DNA of 10,564 nt from Nitrososphaerales archaeon TH1920 (GTDB taxonomy: Archaea; Thermoproteota; Nitrososphaeria; Nitrososphaerales; Nitrososphaeraceae): positions 1-10,564 of the forward strand of contig JAATVM010000178.1 in NCBI GenBank assembly GCA_014523495.1, in the 5' to 3' direction. This document shows positions 1 to 7,290 of the stretch, piece after piece. Position 1 is the first letter of the stretch; the number at the start of each line of letters is the position of its first letter. Made by a program: the position numbers and the translations under genes. The notes beneath the pieces were generated by a model. The model was not told the origin of the DNA. It saw only the letters and a list, made by a program, of their open reading frames with translations, and searched no databases.

Positions 1-38
1 AGTCCTATACCTGGAGTTATAAGATCCCAATCAGTCAT
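1..38 (-). CDS. Possible 5' end of an unrecognised gene running off the left edge
   Basis: On the minus strand an ATG at 36-38 opens a frame that stays open to the window edge and would read MTDWDLITPGIG. Only 12 codons are visible, so no family can be assigned. Support is circumstantial: a TATA-like TTAATTA lies on the same strand about 30 bp before the ATG (66-72), the spacing seen at other genes here, and the gene would diverge from dnaG. A competing reading is the tail of a plus-strand gene, since frame 1 stays open from base 1 to a TAA at 70-72. Confidence 0.3.
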   Translation of the reverse strand, partial: MTDWDLITPGIG

Positions 39-131
39 TCTTCAGTACGTGAACTCAAGCTCACATAATTAATCTTTTCTTGGAATGAAGCTCAATTATT
101 CATAAATTTCTAAGATAAACTATTTAGCATC

Positions 132-158
132 CTGAAATATCTTGGGCAAATATTTCAG
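132..158. repeat. Perfect 9-bp inverted repeat upstream of dnaG
   Basis: CTGAAATAT (132-140) and ATATTTCAG (150-158) are exact reverse complements separated by 9 nt. The centre lies about 205 bp before the dnaG start and about 105 bp before the possible leftward gene. Two smaller dyads with the same GAAA/TTTC arms follow at 219-228 and 267-280. It could be an operator or an RNA hairpin. No protein partner is evident. Confidence 0.6.
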
Positions 159-218
159 TCCTTCAGAGTTAATGATAAAAAATCGGTCCAATTTTTTTAT
201 TCGAGTGCTAGGTAATAT

Positions 219-228
219 GAAATATTTC
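219..228. repeat. GAAATATTTC palindrome upstream of dnaG
   Basis: This is a perfect 10-bp palindrome carrying the same GAAATAT half-site as the arms of the inverted repeat at 132-158. A looser dyad, TGAAA-4 nt-TTTCA, follows at 267-280. In DNA this AT-rich a single palindrome of this size could occur by chance. The repetition of one half-site is what makes it notable. Confidence 0.4.
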
Positions 229-295
229 TAGACAACTTTGATTTGATTTGAGGCAAAAAATGGTATTGAAATCTGTTTCATAATATGTCAAAGCA

Positions 296-303
296 CTTAT
301 ATT
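296..303 (+). promoter_or_regulatory. Putative TATA box for dnaG-ribK
   Basis: CTTATATT is centred about 52 bp before the preferred TTG start at 352. Archaeal transcription usually starts about 25 bp after the TATA centre, which predicts a leader of roughly 25-30 nt containing the GAGGG ribosome-binding sequence at 340-344. The assignment rests on sequence resemblance and spacing alone. Confidence 0.35.
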
Positions 304-339
304 CAAGCAAGATAAGCTTACCATCGTATTTACAAATAT

Positions 340-344
340 GAGGG
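340..344 (+). promoter_or_regulatory. Shine-Dalgarno sequence that decides the dnaG start
   Basis: GAGGG is followed after 7 nt by TTG at 352. It lies only 1 nt before the alternative TTG at 346, which is too close for normal initiation. The ATG at 338 is in another frame and stops after three codons. The spacing therefore favours 352 as the dnaG start. Confidence 0.55.
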
Positions 345-351
345 TTTGAAA

Positions 352-1581
352 TTGCCTAATACTGGTATAGTAAAATATCATGTTAAACTTAAATTCGAAG
401 TTGATGGGATAGTAGAAAAGGCCGATATAATTGGCGCAATATTCGGCCAGACAGAGGGATTACTAGGCCCTGAGATGAATCTGAATGAGTTGCAAAAAGT
501 ATCAAAGGTTGGTAGAATTGAAGTAAATGTTGATACCAAATCGAATACAACTAAGGGCGACGCACTGCTTCCTATGAGCACTGACATTTCCACTGCTGCA
601 TTAATATCTGCTGCAATTGAAAGTATAGATAAAGTTGGACCTTTTCAGGGTAAGTTTCTGTTAGTCGGTATTGATGACATAAGAGCCATTAAGAAAAAAA
701 TTATTGTAGATAGAGCCAAAAAAATAATTCAAGAATGGGCAACAAAGACAATTAGTGAAGGAGAAGAAATGCTGCGTGATGTATATGATGCGAGCAAACC
801 AGGAAAACTAACCACATTTGGAAAAGCCCAGCTAGCATGTGGAACTGGTGTATTTGATTCACCATACATAATACTTGTTGAAGGGAGGGCCGATGTGATT
901 AACCTTTTACGAGCAGGTTTTGATAACTCTATTGCTATTGAAGGAGCTAAAATAGATGAAACTATTACGAACTTGACATCAGGAAAGAAAGTAATAGCAT
1001 TTCTAGATGGTGATAGGGCAGCTGACCTAATCTTAAAAGAATTGCAAGGACTGGTTAAAATTGATAAAGTCTTGAGAGCTCCAGCTGGTAAAGAAGTAGA
1101 AGAGTGTACTCCATTGGAGATATCTGATATACTTAAGGATGTAATTGAACCTACAACCGAACAATATGAGGTTCCAGTTCAGCATCAGAAGAGCACAAAG
1201 AGATCAAAAATTTATGAAAATAATAATTTAGCATATCAGGGTGCTCCCAATTTTGACAATGGTGAAAAGGCAAAAGATGATCCTCAAATAACTTCAGCCA
1301 TTAAAGAAGCGTATCCACAAATCAATGAAACATTGGAGGCTCTGATATTGGATAATTCGAAGCAGGTATTGTTAAAGGTACCAGTATCAGAATTAATCAA
1401 AAGATTGGATTCTTTAGAAGGTGCTAGGTATCTAGTGATGGATGGAATTATTACGCAACGACTAATTGATGCCGCATACAAAGCAGGCATTGAGTATGTA
1501 GTAGGCCATAGGATGGCCGAATTAAAGAAATCGCCGGAAATCACAGTAAGAACATTTGAACAGATCGGTATTGGCAATTAA
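352..1581 (+). CDS. dnaG: Archaeal DnaG-type primase (exosome-associated)
   Basis: This is a Toprim-fold protein of about 409 residues, a normal length for archaeal DnaG. The family can make short RNA primers and in several archaea is also a subunit of the RNA-degrading exosome. Counting from the upstream TTG at 346, the N-terminal third carries the conserved AIFGQTEGLLGPEMNLNELQ block (residues 31-50). The Toprim core follows, with the catalytic-type Glu in VEGRAD (E179) and the metal-binding DGDRA (D221, D223). A charged linker at about 265-310 leads to a C-terminal domain typical of the archaeal form. No initiator ATG exists; TTG 352 fits the GAGGG spacing, giving a protein that begins MPNTGIVKYH. 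The riboflavin kinase gene follows after 8 nt, so the two are probably co-transcribed. The identification is firm; which role dominates here cannot be read from the sequence. Confidence 0.95.
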   Translation: MPNTGIVKYHVKLKFEVDGIVEKADIIGAIFGQTEGLLGPEMNLNELQKVSKVGRIEVNVDTKSNTTKGDALLPMSTDISTAALISAAIESIDKVGPFQGKFLLVGIDDIRAIKKKIIVDRAKKIIQEWATKTISEGEEMLRDVYDASKPGKLTTFGKAQLACGTGVFDSPYIILVEGRADVINLLRAGFDNSIAIEGAKIDETITNLTSGKKVIAFLDGDRAADLILKELQGLVKIDKVLRAPAGKEVEECTPLEISDILKDVIEPTTEQYEVPVQHQKSTKRSKIYENNNLAYQGAPNFDNGEKAKDDPQITSAIKEAYPQINETLEALILDNSKQVLLKVPVSELIKRLDSLEGARYLVMDGIITQRLIDAAYKAGIEYVVGHRMAELKKSPEITVRTFEQIGIGN

Positions 1582-1589
1582 AGAATAAG

Positions 1590-2306
1590 ATGCAAGATAT
1601 AAAGTCTGAATACATAATAACGCTAGCCAAACTATTGCTTAAAGGTGCCAAGGATAATTTTATTGAATTTACCAGCACGGATATTGGAATAGAAATAAAC
1701 AAGTCACAGCAAGCAGCTTCAAAAATAATTTTGGAATTGCAAGAAATGAAATATGTAGAACGTATCAAGAAAGGACATGGTTATGTGATCAGGGTAACAG
1801 AAGAAGGTCTCTCATCTGTTAAAAAAATGTCAGAGTTTCTTAATATGGCACTAAATTCATCTCCAGGAAATATTCATTTTAATGGTATTCTGGTTTCCGG
1901 AATGGGTGAGGGTAAGTACTACATGAGTCTTGAAGGATATCGAAAGCAATTTAAAAAAAAGATAGGTTATATACCTTACCCAGGCACTCTAAATATTAGA
2001 ATATTTGATCCACTGTCGTTAGAAAATAGAGAAAAAATTGAAAGATTTGGCTATCAATTCATTGATGGCTTCAGTGATTCCGAACGAACTTATGGCTGGG
2101 TCAAGTGTTACTCTGCAATCATGAACGACAATGTAGATATTCAGTCGGACCTGTTGATTCTTGAACGAACTCACCATGATAAGAACATGCTGGAAATCAT
2201 TGCTCCTGTTAATATCAAACAAGTAATGGGTCTAAAGAACGGTGATAATGTTAAAGTAACTTTACAGGCATCCAAAAATAGAACAGAATCATATATCATA
2301 AATTGA
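1590..2306 (+). CDS. ribK: CTP-dependent riboflavin kinase with N-terminal winged helix (RbkR-like)
   Basis: It converts riboflavin to FMN, using CTP in the archaeal family. Residues about 1-80 look like a winged helix-turn-helix: STDIGIEINKSQQAASKII as the helical core, then a KKGHGYVIRVTEEG wing. The kinase domain spans about 95-225, with GMGEGKYYMSLEGY (104-117), PYPGTLNIR (129-137) and ERTHHDKNMLEIIAP (192-206), all signatures of the M. jannaschii MJ0056 family. This layout matches the archaeal bifunctional regulator/kinase RbkR, so it may also control flavin genes; that role is inferred. The gene begins 8 nt after dnaG without a clear Shine-Dalgarno. Its 3' end overlaps the convergent FAD synthase gene by 18 bp, placing FMN and FAD synthesis tail to tail. 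Confidence 0.93.
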   Translation: MQDIKSEYIITLAKLLLKGAKDNFIEFTSTDIGIEINKSQQAASKIILELQEMKYVERIKKGHGYVIRVTEEGLSSVKKMSEFLNMALNSSPGNIHFNGILVSGMGEGKYYMSLEGYRKQFKKKIGYIPYPGTLNIRIFDPLSLENREKIERFGYQFIDGFSDSERTYGWVKCYSAIMNDNVDIQSDLLILERTHHDKNMLEIIAPVNIKQVMGLKNGDNVKVTLQASKNRTESYIIN

Positions 2307-2918
2307 ATGACCCAATTCTTCCTTAATCTGGGTACTTTTAGAGCCGGGGACTGGGGTGTTTAAGCGGATTATTTGAGTATTTATGCCTCTCTTTGAACAA
2401 TTTACTGCAATTTCTTTTTCAGTATGTATCTGATCATATCCTAAGGCGATAATATCGGGCTTTACAAATTCTACTGTATCATATAATGAACCTTCTCTTC
2501 CAATGATTGCATAATCTACATATCTAATGGATGAAACTAGCTCTCTCCTAAGATATTCATCGTGATATATTTTTCTATGTTTGTTAATTTTAAGTGCAGT
2601 TGAACTCCTTGCTACCACGACAACCAATATGTCGCCCTGACTTTTTGCATCCTTTAATGTATGTATGTGCCCAGGATGCACAATATCAAATACTCCTCCT
2701 ATCAATACAATTTTTAGTAAACCTCTCCCTAGGAAAGTTAACCTGAGTGGATCAGATTTCTCTACAAAACCATCTTCTATCATTTTGTCAATTTTTTGTC
2801 TAAACAGATCTTCTGAAATCGTAGTTCTGTTCTTTATATATTCTAATGGCAAAATTTCTGAATCAAGTGAAGAAACATAAATAGCCGTCAGAATAGCTTT
2901 GTCCAAAGGTTCTATCAT
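2289..2918 (-). CDS. ribL: Archaeal FAD synthase (nucleotidyltransferase) with N-terminal helix-turn-helix-like domain
   Basis: It is predicted to transfer a nucleotidyl group to FMN, making FAD. Residues about 69-205 form a cytidylyltransferase-fold domain: GGVFDIVHPGHIHTLKDAK (74-92) contains the nucleotide-binding HPGH (81-84), followed by the GYDQ motif (160-163) and SKSTQIKEE (173-181) in the place of the family's late SSTxI-type motif. This resembles archaeal RibL (M. jannaschii MJ1179), which is only about 150 residues. The extra N-terminal part, about 68 residues, reads like a winged helix (EDLFRQKIDKMIEDGFVEK, then a short strand and TFLGRG), so it may bind DNA or act in dimerisation; that is inference. 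No Shine-Dalgarno precedes the ATG and a TATA-like box sits about 32 bp upstream. The substrate is inferred from family and from the overlapping riboflavin kinase gene; another nucleotidyl acceptor is possible but less likely. Confidence 0.88.
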   Translation of the reverse strand: MIEPLDKAILTAIYVSSLDSEILPLEYIKNRTTISEDLFRQKIDKMIEDGFVEKSDPLRLTFLGRGLLKIVLIGGVFDIVHPGHIHTLKDAKSQGDILVVVVARSSTALKINKHRKIYHDEYLRRELVSSIRYVDYAIIGREGSLYDTVEFVKPDIIALGYDQIHTEKEIAVNCSKRGINTQIIRLNTPVPGSKSTQIKEELGHSIYDI

Positions 2919-2946
2919 AAATTCGACATTAATTAAGTATCAGTGT

Positions 2947-2954
2947 CTATTTAG
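2947..2954 (-). promoter_or_regulatory. Putative TATA box for ribL
   Basis: On the minus strand CTAAATAG is centred about 32 bp before the ribL ATG, predicting a leader of only a few nucleotides. It matches seven of eight bases of the CTAAATAA box of pdxS, which lies on the other side of the same intergenic region. The call rests on resemblance and spacing. Confidence 0.4.
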
Positions 2955-3085
2955 TTCTATTCTCCATTTATAGTGGGGATGTTCTTTAAACAAGAAACTT
3001 TTTACCTCAGGCGACTAAACAGTTGATTATTTAGAATATTGATAATTCATCAAATTCAGAAAGATATACAGTCGAGGAGTTATTA

Positions 3086-3126
3086 GAGAGTCGAAATAGG
3101 AGAGTCAGCTCTGATAAACTCTGATA
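3086..3126. repeat. Short direct repeats upstream of the pdxS promoter
   Basis: GAGAGTC occurs at 3086-3092 and 3100-3106, a 14-bp period. CTCTGATA occurs at 3109-3116 and 3119-3126, a 10-bp period, close to one helical turn. Between them AGAG-TCAG-CTCT is a small dyad. The cluster ends about 28 bp before the pdxS TATA box, where an archaeal activator or repressor could bind. Nothing in the window identifies such a protein. Confidence 0.45.
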
Positions 3127-3154
3127 GCCTTTGATTTTGTTCAAAGACTAATAC

Positions 3155-3162
3155 CTAAATAA
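3155..3162 (+). promoter_or_regulatory. TATA box for pdxS-pdxT (leaderless promoter)
   Basis: CTAAATAA is centred about 26 bp before the pdxS ATG at 3185. With normal archaeal spacing transcription would begin at or next to the A of the ATG, giving a leaderless mRNA. This agrees with the lack of a Shine-Dalgarno before that ATG. Confidence 0.55.
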
Positions 3163-3184
3163 TGCAAATTAGAAAAAACAGTAG

Positions 3185-4156
3185 ATGACAATATCGCAAG
3201 CGGGTTCATATCCCTCATCTAAGGGAATCAAAATTTCAACAGTTGACACTAAGGAGGTTTTGTGTGGGACCGCTCTGATAAAACGTGGCTTTGCCCACAT
3301 GCAAAAACATGGTGTAATAATGGATGTAACTAACGTAGAGCAAGCACAAATAGCAGAAGATGCAGGAGCAGTAGCAGTCATGGTTTTGGATAAACTTCCT
3401 TACGATGTAAGACATGCAGGTGGAGTTGCTAGAACTGCTAGCGTAAAGGTAATTCAATCAATCCTAGATTCTGTGAGTATCCCAATAATGGCAAAATGCA
3501 GAATAGGTCATTCCTCTGAAGCTAGCATCCTTGAAGAGATAGGAGTTGATATGGTGGATGAAAGCGAAGTACTCAGTCCCGCCGATGAAAATCGACACAT
3601 CTGGAAGTGGAATTACACTACACCATTTGTAAATGGAGCCAAGAATTTAGGGGAAGCACTAAGGCGGATAGAAGAGGGTGCTGCAATGATAAGAACAAAA
3701 GGTGAGCCAGGAACAGGGGATGTATCACAAGCAGTAGCTCATATAAGAATGGTAAATAATGAAATCAAAAAAATAAAGGGAATTTACGATAATAACGATG
3801 ATCAAGAACTAATTAGGATTTCAAGAGAGATACAATCTTCTTTTGAGATAGTTAAAGAAACTGGGAAGCTGGGGAGGTTGCCTGTTGTAAATTTTGCTGC
3901 TGGAGGAATATCGACACCTGCGGATGCTGCGCTACTAATGAAGCTGGGCTGTGATGGAATATTTGTAGGATCTGGAATATTCAAAGCCGAAGATCCCCTT
4001 GAAAGAGCAAAAGCAGTTGTAATCGCAACCACTTACTTTGACGATCCTAAAACAGTTCTAGAGGCACAAAAAATGATCGATGAAAAAAAATCAATGCTTG
4101 GGCTTGATACTAAGAATTTGGATTTAAAGATGCAAGAAAGAGGACCGACAATATGA
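3185..4156 (+). CDS. pdxS: Pyridoxal 5'-phosphate synthase, lyase subunit PdxS
   Basis: PdxS builds pyridoxal phosphate from a pentose phosphate, glyceraldehyde 3-phosphate and ammonia delivered by PdxT. The (beta/alpha)8 barrel is well conserved. VIMDVTN carries Asp47, MAKCRIGH the sugar-binding Lys104, and RTKGEPGTG the second lysine, Lys172. These match B. subtilis D24, K81 and K149 with a constant offset of 23, so there is no insertion before residue 172 and the protein has a 23-residue N-terminal extension. LPVVNFAAGGISTPADAAL and VGSGIFK (about 242-267) form the phosphate-binding end, and the C-terminus keeps the KMQERG tail. At 323 residues it is somewhat longer than bacterial forms. 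The ATG at 3185 is preferred because a TATA box sits 26 bp before it. An AAGGAGG at 3251-3257 lies just 2 nt before an in-frame TTG and is probably incidental. It overlaps pdxT by 4 nt. Confidence 0.97.
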   Translation: MTISQAGSYPSSKGIKISTVDTKEVLCGTALIKRGFAHMQKHGVIMDVTNVEQAQIAEDAGAVAVMVLDKLPYDVRHAGGVARTASVKVIQSILDSVSIPIMAKCRIGHSSEASILEEIGVDMVDESEVLSPADENRHIWKWNYTTPFVNGAKNLGEALRRIEEGAAMIRTKGEPGTGDVSQAVAHIRMVNNEIKKIKGIYDNNDDQELIRISREIQSSFEIVKETGKLGRLPVVNFAAGGISTPADAALLMKLGCDGIFVGSGIFKAEDPLERAKAVVIATTYFDDPKTVLEAQKMIDEKKSMLGLDTKNLDLKMQERGPTI

Positions 4157-4800
4157 ATAATGAGTTACTAATTGGAGTATTAGGTCTTCAAGGCGATATT
4201 GAAGAGAATATCAAAGCCACAACTAATGCATTAAAAGAAATGAATCTGAAAGGAAAAGTTCTTTCTGTTCGTTACCCTGAAGAAATTATGAAAATTGATG
4301 GTTTGATTATCCCTGGTGGTGAAAGTACCGTAATGGGTTTACTAATTGCAATAAAGAATGGGTTATTAGATGCGATTACGAAAATACTACAAGAAGGATT
4401 ACCTGTGATGGGAACATGTGCTGGTATGATTGTATTGGCAAAAAAATCCTATGATAAGATTGTGGGCAATAAAAGACAATTATTGTTAGGTGTATTAGAT
4501 ATAGAAGTAGAGAGAAATTCCTTTGGAAGACAGTATGATTCATTTGAATCAAAGTTGAATATATCAGGCATAGGAAATGATTACAAAGGAATTTTTATAC
4601 GAGCACCCACTGTAATTTCGGTAGGTCCACAGGTGGAAATTTTGAGCAAGTTTGACGAGAAAATAGTAGCAGTCAAGCAAGAAAATATAATTGGCACATC
4701 TTTTCATCCTGAATTATCCGGGGATTATAGAATGCATAGATTATTTATCCAATTGGTAACGAATTGGAAAGATGCAAATAAAGGACATCAAAATTTTTAG
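4153..4800 (+). CDS. pdxT: Pyridoxal 5'-phosphate synthase, glutaminase subunit PdxT
   Basis: This class-I glutamine amidotransferase releases ammonia from glutamine and passes it to the PdxS barrel. The N-terminus has the family's GVLGLQGDIEENI. PGGES (54-58) is the oxyanion region. The nucleophile is Cys89 in GTCAGMIVLAK, and SFHPEL provides His185 and Glu187, completing the Cys-His-Glu triad. At 215 residues it is close to the usual length of about 190-210. Its ATG overlaps the pdxS stop in the sequence ATGA, so translation is probably coupled and the two subunits are made together. The gene ends 11 bp before the end of the convergent aconitase gene. Confidence 0.96.
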   Translation: MNNELLIGVLGLQGDIEENIKATTNALKEMNLKGKVLSVRYPEEIMKIDGLIIPGGESTVMGLLIAIKNGLLDAITKILQEGLPVMGTCAGMIVLAKKSYDKIVGNKRQLLLGVLDIEVERNSFGRQYDSFESKLNISGIGNDYKGIFIRAPTVISVGPQVEILSKFDEKIVAVKQENIIGTSFHPELSGDYRMHRLFIQLVTNWKDANKGHQNF

Positions 4801-4811
4801 TGTAACAATAG

Positions 4812-7103
4812 TTATTTAGTGCGCATCAAATTGAGCGCTGAACCAGCTTTAAACCATTCTATCTGTGAAACGTTATATGAATGCTTGAGCAAGATTTCAT
4901 CATCAGTACCGTTACTGTGGTATATAATGGATTTAACAGGTTTACCTTCTTGGAGATTTTTAAGGTCCAATAAGCTTAATCTATCATCCTCTAATATCTT
5001 GTCATAGTCTGTAGGGTTTACAAACGTAAGAGCGAGTATTCCTTGTTTTTTCAGGTTAGTCTCGTGAATTCTTGCAAAGCTCTTTGCAATTACTGCACAA
5101 CAGCCTAGATAGCGTGGAGTCATTGCAGCATGTTCTCGACTACTTCCTTCACCATAGTTACTATCGCCAATTATCATCCATCTCATACCCCTTGATTTGT
5201 ATTCACGTGCTATGTGAGCCAATAATTCTATCTTGCCAGTGAAAATATTGTTACCTTTTCCTACTTGATCTTCGTGAAAGGCATTAACTGCACCCAGAAG
5301 AAGATTATCGCTTATCTTGTCTAGATGACCCCTATACATTAACCAAGGACCGGCAGGTGAAATATGATCGGTGGTACACTTTCCCTTGACCTTAACCAGT
5401 ATTGGCAACTTTTCAAAATCATTTCCATCCCATTGAGGGAAAGGTTCCAATTTTTGTAGTCTGGAACTATGTGGATCGATTATTACATCACCAATTTCCG
5501 ATTCTTGGAAAGGCCGAAGATAAACATCTTTATTATAGACAAAGCCATTCGCTGGGACCTCTGGTGCCGTTTTGGGGGGGTTTAGTTTGAATTTTGTACC
5601 ATCATTTGCAACCAATTCATCAATTAAAGGATTAAACGAAAGCCTTCCACCTAAAGCTAAAGCTATTACTAATTCAGGACTGCCAATAAAGTTCATTGTT
5701 TCTCTTCTTCCATCATTACGACCCGGAAAATTTCTATTATAAGATGTTACTATAGTGTTGGGTTCTCCTTTTTTAAGCTCGGGTCTATTCCATTGTCCAA
5801 TACACGGACCACATGCATTAGCCAGTACATTTGCTCCGATATCCTTTAGAGCTTTCATCTGTCCATCCCTTTCTATCGTACCACGAATCATTTCTGATCC
5901 TGGAGTAACTTGCAGAGGAACCTTTACTTTTATTCCCTTTGACTTTGCTTGTTCGGCAATATCAGTTGCCCTCGACATGTCTTCATATGAGGAGTTTGTA
6001 CAACTTCCAATTAGTGCCACAGAAATCGTATCAAGATAGTTATTCTTTTCAACGTCACTTGCCATTTTCGATATGGGTCTTGCTAAATCTGGAGTATGCG
6101 GCCCAACTATATAAGGTTCAAGATTAGAGAGGTCTAACTCAACTAATTGATCAAAATAATCGTGCGCTTTATTTTTGTCTTTTGAAATCTCATCTTCTAA
6201 TTCTTGATCCAGTGCAAATAAATTTCTGTATTTATTTGCGAGATCTGCGATACCTTCCCGGCCTGTAGCCCGAAGATAAGTATCCATCTTTTTATCATGT
6301 GAAAATATAGAACATGTAGCACCAATTTCTGCACCCATGTTTGTAATAGTTGCCTTTCCTGTACAGCTGATGGTCCTTGCACCAGGACCAAAATATTCTA
6401 TTATTGCATTTGTTCCTCCGTAGACTTTAAGTTTGGAAGCTACATAAAGTATAATGTCCTTTGGTGATGTCCATCCATTAAGTTTCCCGGTCAGAAACAC
6501 ACCAATGCGTTTTGGACATAAAAGTTCCCAGGGCAAACCCGCCATTACTTCCGCAGCATCAAGGCCCCCTACGCCTATTGCAATCATCCCAAGACCCCCT
6601 GCATTAGGTGTATGTGAATCAGTACCTATAATCAAACCTCCTGGAAAAGCATAATTTTCAAGTACTACTTGATGAATTATCCCAGAACCTGGTTTCCAGA
6701 ATCCAATCCCATATTTTTTTGAAGCTGATTCGAGAAACTTGTAAACTTCGTTATTTTCATAAAGTGCCAGTTTAGTATCGGACTCACCACCAATCCTGGC
6801 CTGAATTAAATGATCACAATGAACCGTAGTGGGAACAATTACCCTTCTGAGACCTGACTGCATGAATTGCAAGAAGGTCATTTGACCTGTTACATCCTGC
6901 AATGCAACTCTATCTGGATCTAGGAAGATGTAATCCGACCCAGATTGAATTTCACTCTTAATATCCGAATTATGAATATGACCTACAAGAATTTTTTCAG
7001 AAGCAGTAAGTGGTCTACCCACGATTTTTTTATACTTGCTAACATTATTTTCTAATTTTCTGTATATTTCAGAAATCGTATCCAGAGATGTTTTTATCTC
7101 CAT
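4812..7103 (-). CDS. acn: Aconitate hydratase, mitochondrial/AcnA-superfamily type
   Basis: Aconitase interconverts citrate and isocitrate through cis-aconitate with a 4Fe-4S cluster. All three cluster ligands are visible: Cys368 in IGSCTNSSYEDM, and Cys431 and Cys434 in ACGPCIGQW. They are offset by exactly 10 from pig mitochondrial Cys358, 421 and 424. TDSHTPNAGGLG (161-172) and the VHCDH segment (94-98) give active-site residues. The C-terminal swivel domain carries GDSNYGEGSSREHAA (646-660) with the catalytic serine region. At 763 residues it is the length of the mitochondrial form, not AcnB or the short two-subunit archaeal isopropylmalate isomerase. A TATA-like box lies about 25 bp before the ATG, implying a leaderless mRNA. 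In this group the enzyme would lead to 2-oxoglutarate for biosynthesis; that role is inferred. Confidence 0.96.
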   Translation of the reverse strand: MEIKTSLDTISEIYRKLENNVSKYKKIVGRPLTASEKILVGHIHNSDIKSEIQSGSDYIFLDPDRVALQDVTGQMTFLQFMQSGLRRVIVPTTVHCDHLIQARIGGESDTKLALYENNEVYKFLESASKKYGIGFWKPGSGIIHQVVLENYAFPGGLIIGTDSHTPNAGGLGMIAIGVGGLDAAEVMAGLPWELLCPKRIGVFLTGKLNGWTSPKDIILYVASKLKVYGGTNAIIEYFGPGARTISCTGKATITNMGAEIGATCSIFSHDKKMDTYLRATGREGIADLANKYRNLFALDQELEDEISKDKNKAHDYFDQLVELDLSNLEPYIVGPHTPDLARPISKMASDVEKNNYLDTISVALIGSCTNSSYEDMSRATDIAEQAKSKGIKVKVPLQVTPGSEMIRGTIERDGQMKALKDIGANVLANACGPCIGQWNRPELKKGEPNTIVTSYNRNFPGRNDGRRETMNFIGSPELVIALALGGRLSFNPLIDELVANDGTKFKLNPPKTAPEVPANGFVYNKDVYLRPFQESEIGDVIIDPHSSRLQKLEPFPQWDGNDFEKLPILVKVKGKCTTDHISPAGPWLMYRGHLDKISDNLLLGAVNAFHEDQVGKGNNIFTGKIELLAHIAREYKSRGMRWMIIGDSNYGEGSSREHAAMTPRYLGCCAVIAKSFARIHETNLKKQGILALTFVNPTDYDKILEDDRLSLLDLKNLQEGKPVKSIIYHSNGTDDEILLKHSYNVSQIEWFKAGSALNLMRTK

Positions 7104-7124
7104 AGTTTACTAGTTCTTTTTTTC

Positions 7125-7132
7125 ATATTTAA
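7125..7132 (-). promoter_or_regulatory. TATA box for the aconitase gene
   Basis: TTAAATAT on the minus strand is centred about 25 bp before the aconitase ATG (7103), the spacing expected for a leaderless archaeal transcript. No Shine-Dalgarno is present between it and the ATG. Confidence 0.55.
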
Positions 7133-7223
7133 TTATTCATTATATCTATTTAGAATCCACATTTTATGTTGAATCTGGCTATCTTGACTTATTTCTAAAC
7201 AATGAAATTAGAATTGTTTTAAA

Positions 7224-7245
7224 AATGTAATCTATTTATTACATT
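7224..7245. repeat. Perfect 8-bp inverted repeat (AATG...CATT, first of two)
   Basis: AATGTAAT (7224-7231) and ATTACATT (7238-7245) are exact complements around a 6-nt centre. It lies in the 346-bp gene-free stretch 7104-7449 between aconitase and tRNA-Leu, 120 bp upstream of the aconitase ATG. In that stretch I see the aconitase promoter, this dyad and two more, and no convincing reading frame. Confidence 0.5.
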
Positions 7246-7248
7246 CTT

Positions 7249-7266
7249 AATGCTATTTTTAGCATT
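7249..7266. repeat. Perfect 7-bp inverted repeat (AATG...CATT, second of two)
   Basis: AATGCTA (7249-7255) and TAGCATT (7260-7266) flank TTTT. It shares the outer AATG/CATT with the dyad at 7224-7245, and the centres are 23 bp apart, about two helical turns. CTTAAT at 7246-7251 and ATTAAG at 7271-7276 form a wider frame around it. TAGCATTT recurs as a direct repeat at 7340-7347. Confidence 0.45.
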
Positions 7267-7290
7267 TCTAATTAAGGGAATATGAACCTT

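Noticed and set aside
1..72. C-terminal end of a plus-strand gene (open from base 1 to a TAA at 70-72)
   Set aside because: 23 codons with no recognisable sequence. The minus-strand start with a TATA-like box was slightly better supported, and neither is certain.
3251..3264. AAGGAGG followed by TTG/GTG inside pdxS as an alternative start
   Set aside because: The in-frame TTG at 3260 is only 2 nt after AAGGAGG and the GTG at 3262 is out of frame. The upstream ATG has a well-placed TATA box.
5402..6654. Several open frames of 60-95 codons on the plus strand opposite the aconitase gene
   Set aside because: They lie wholly inside a strongly conserved aconitase gene, resemble no family and have no promoter or ribosome-binding signal.
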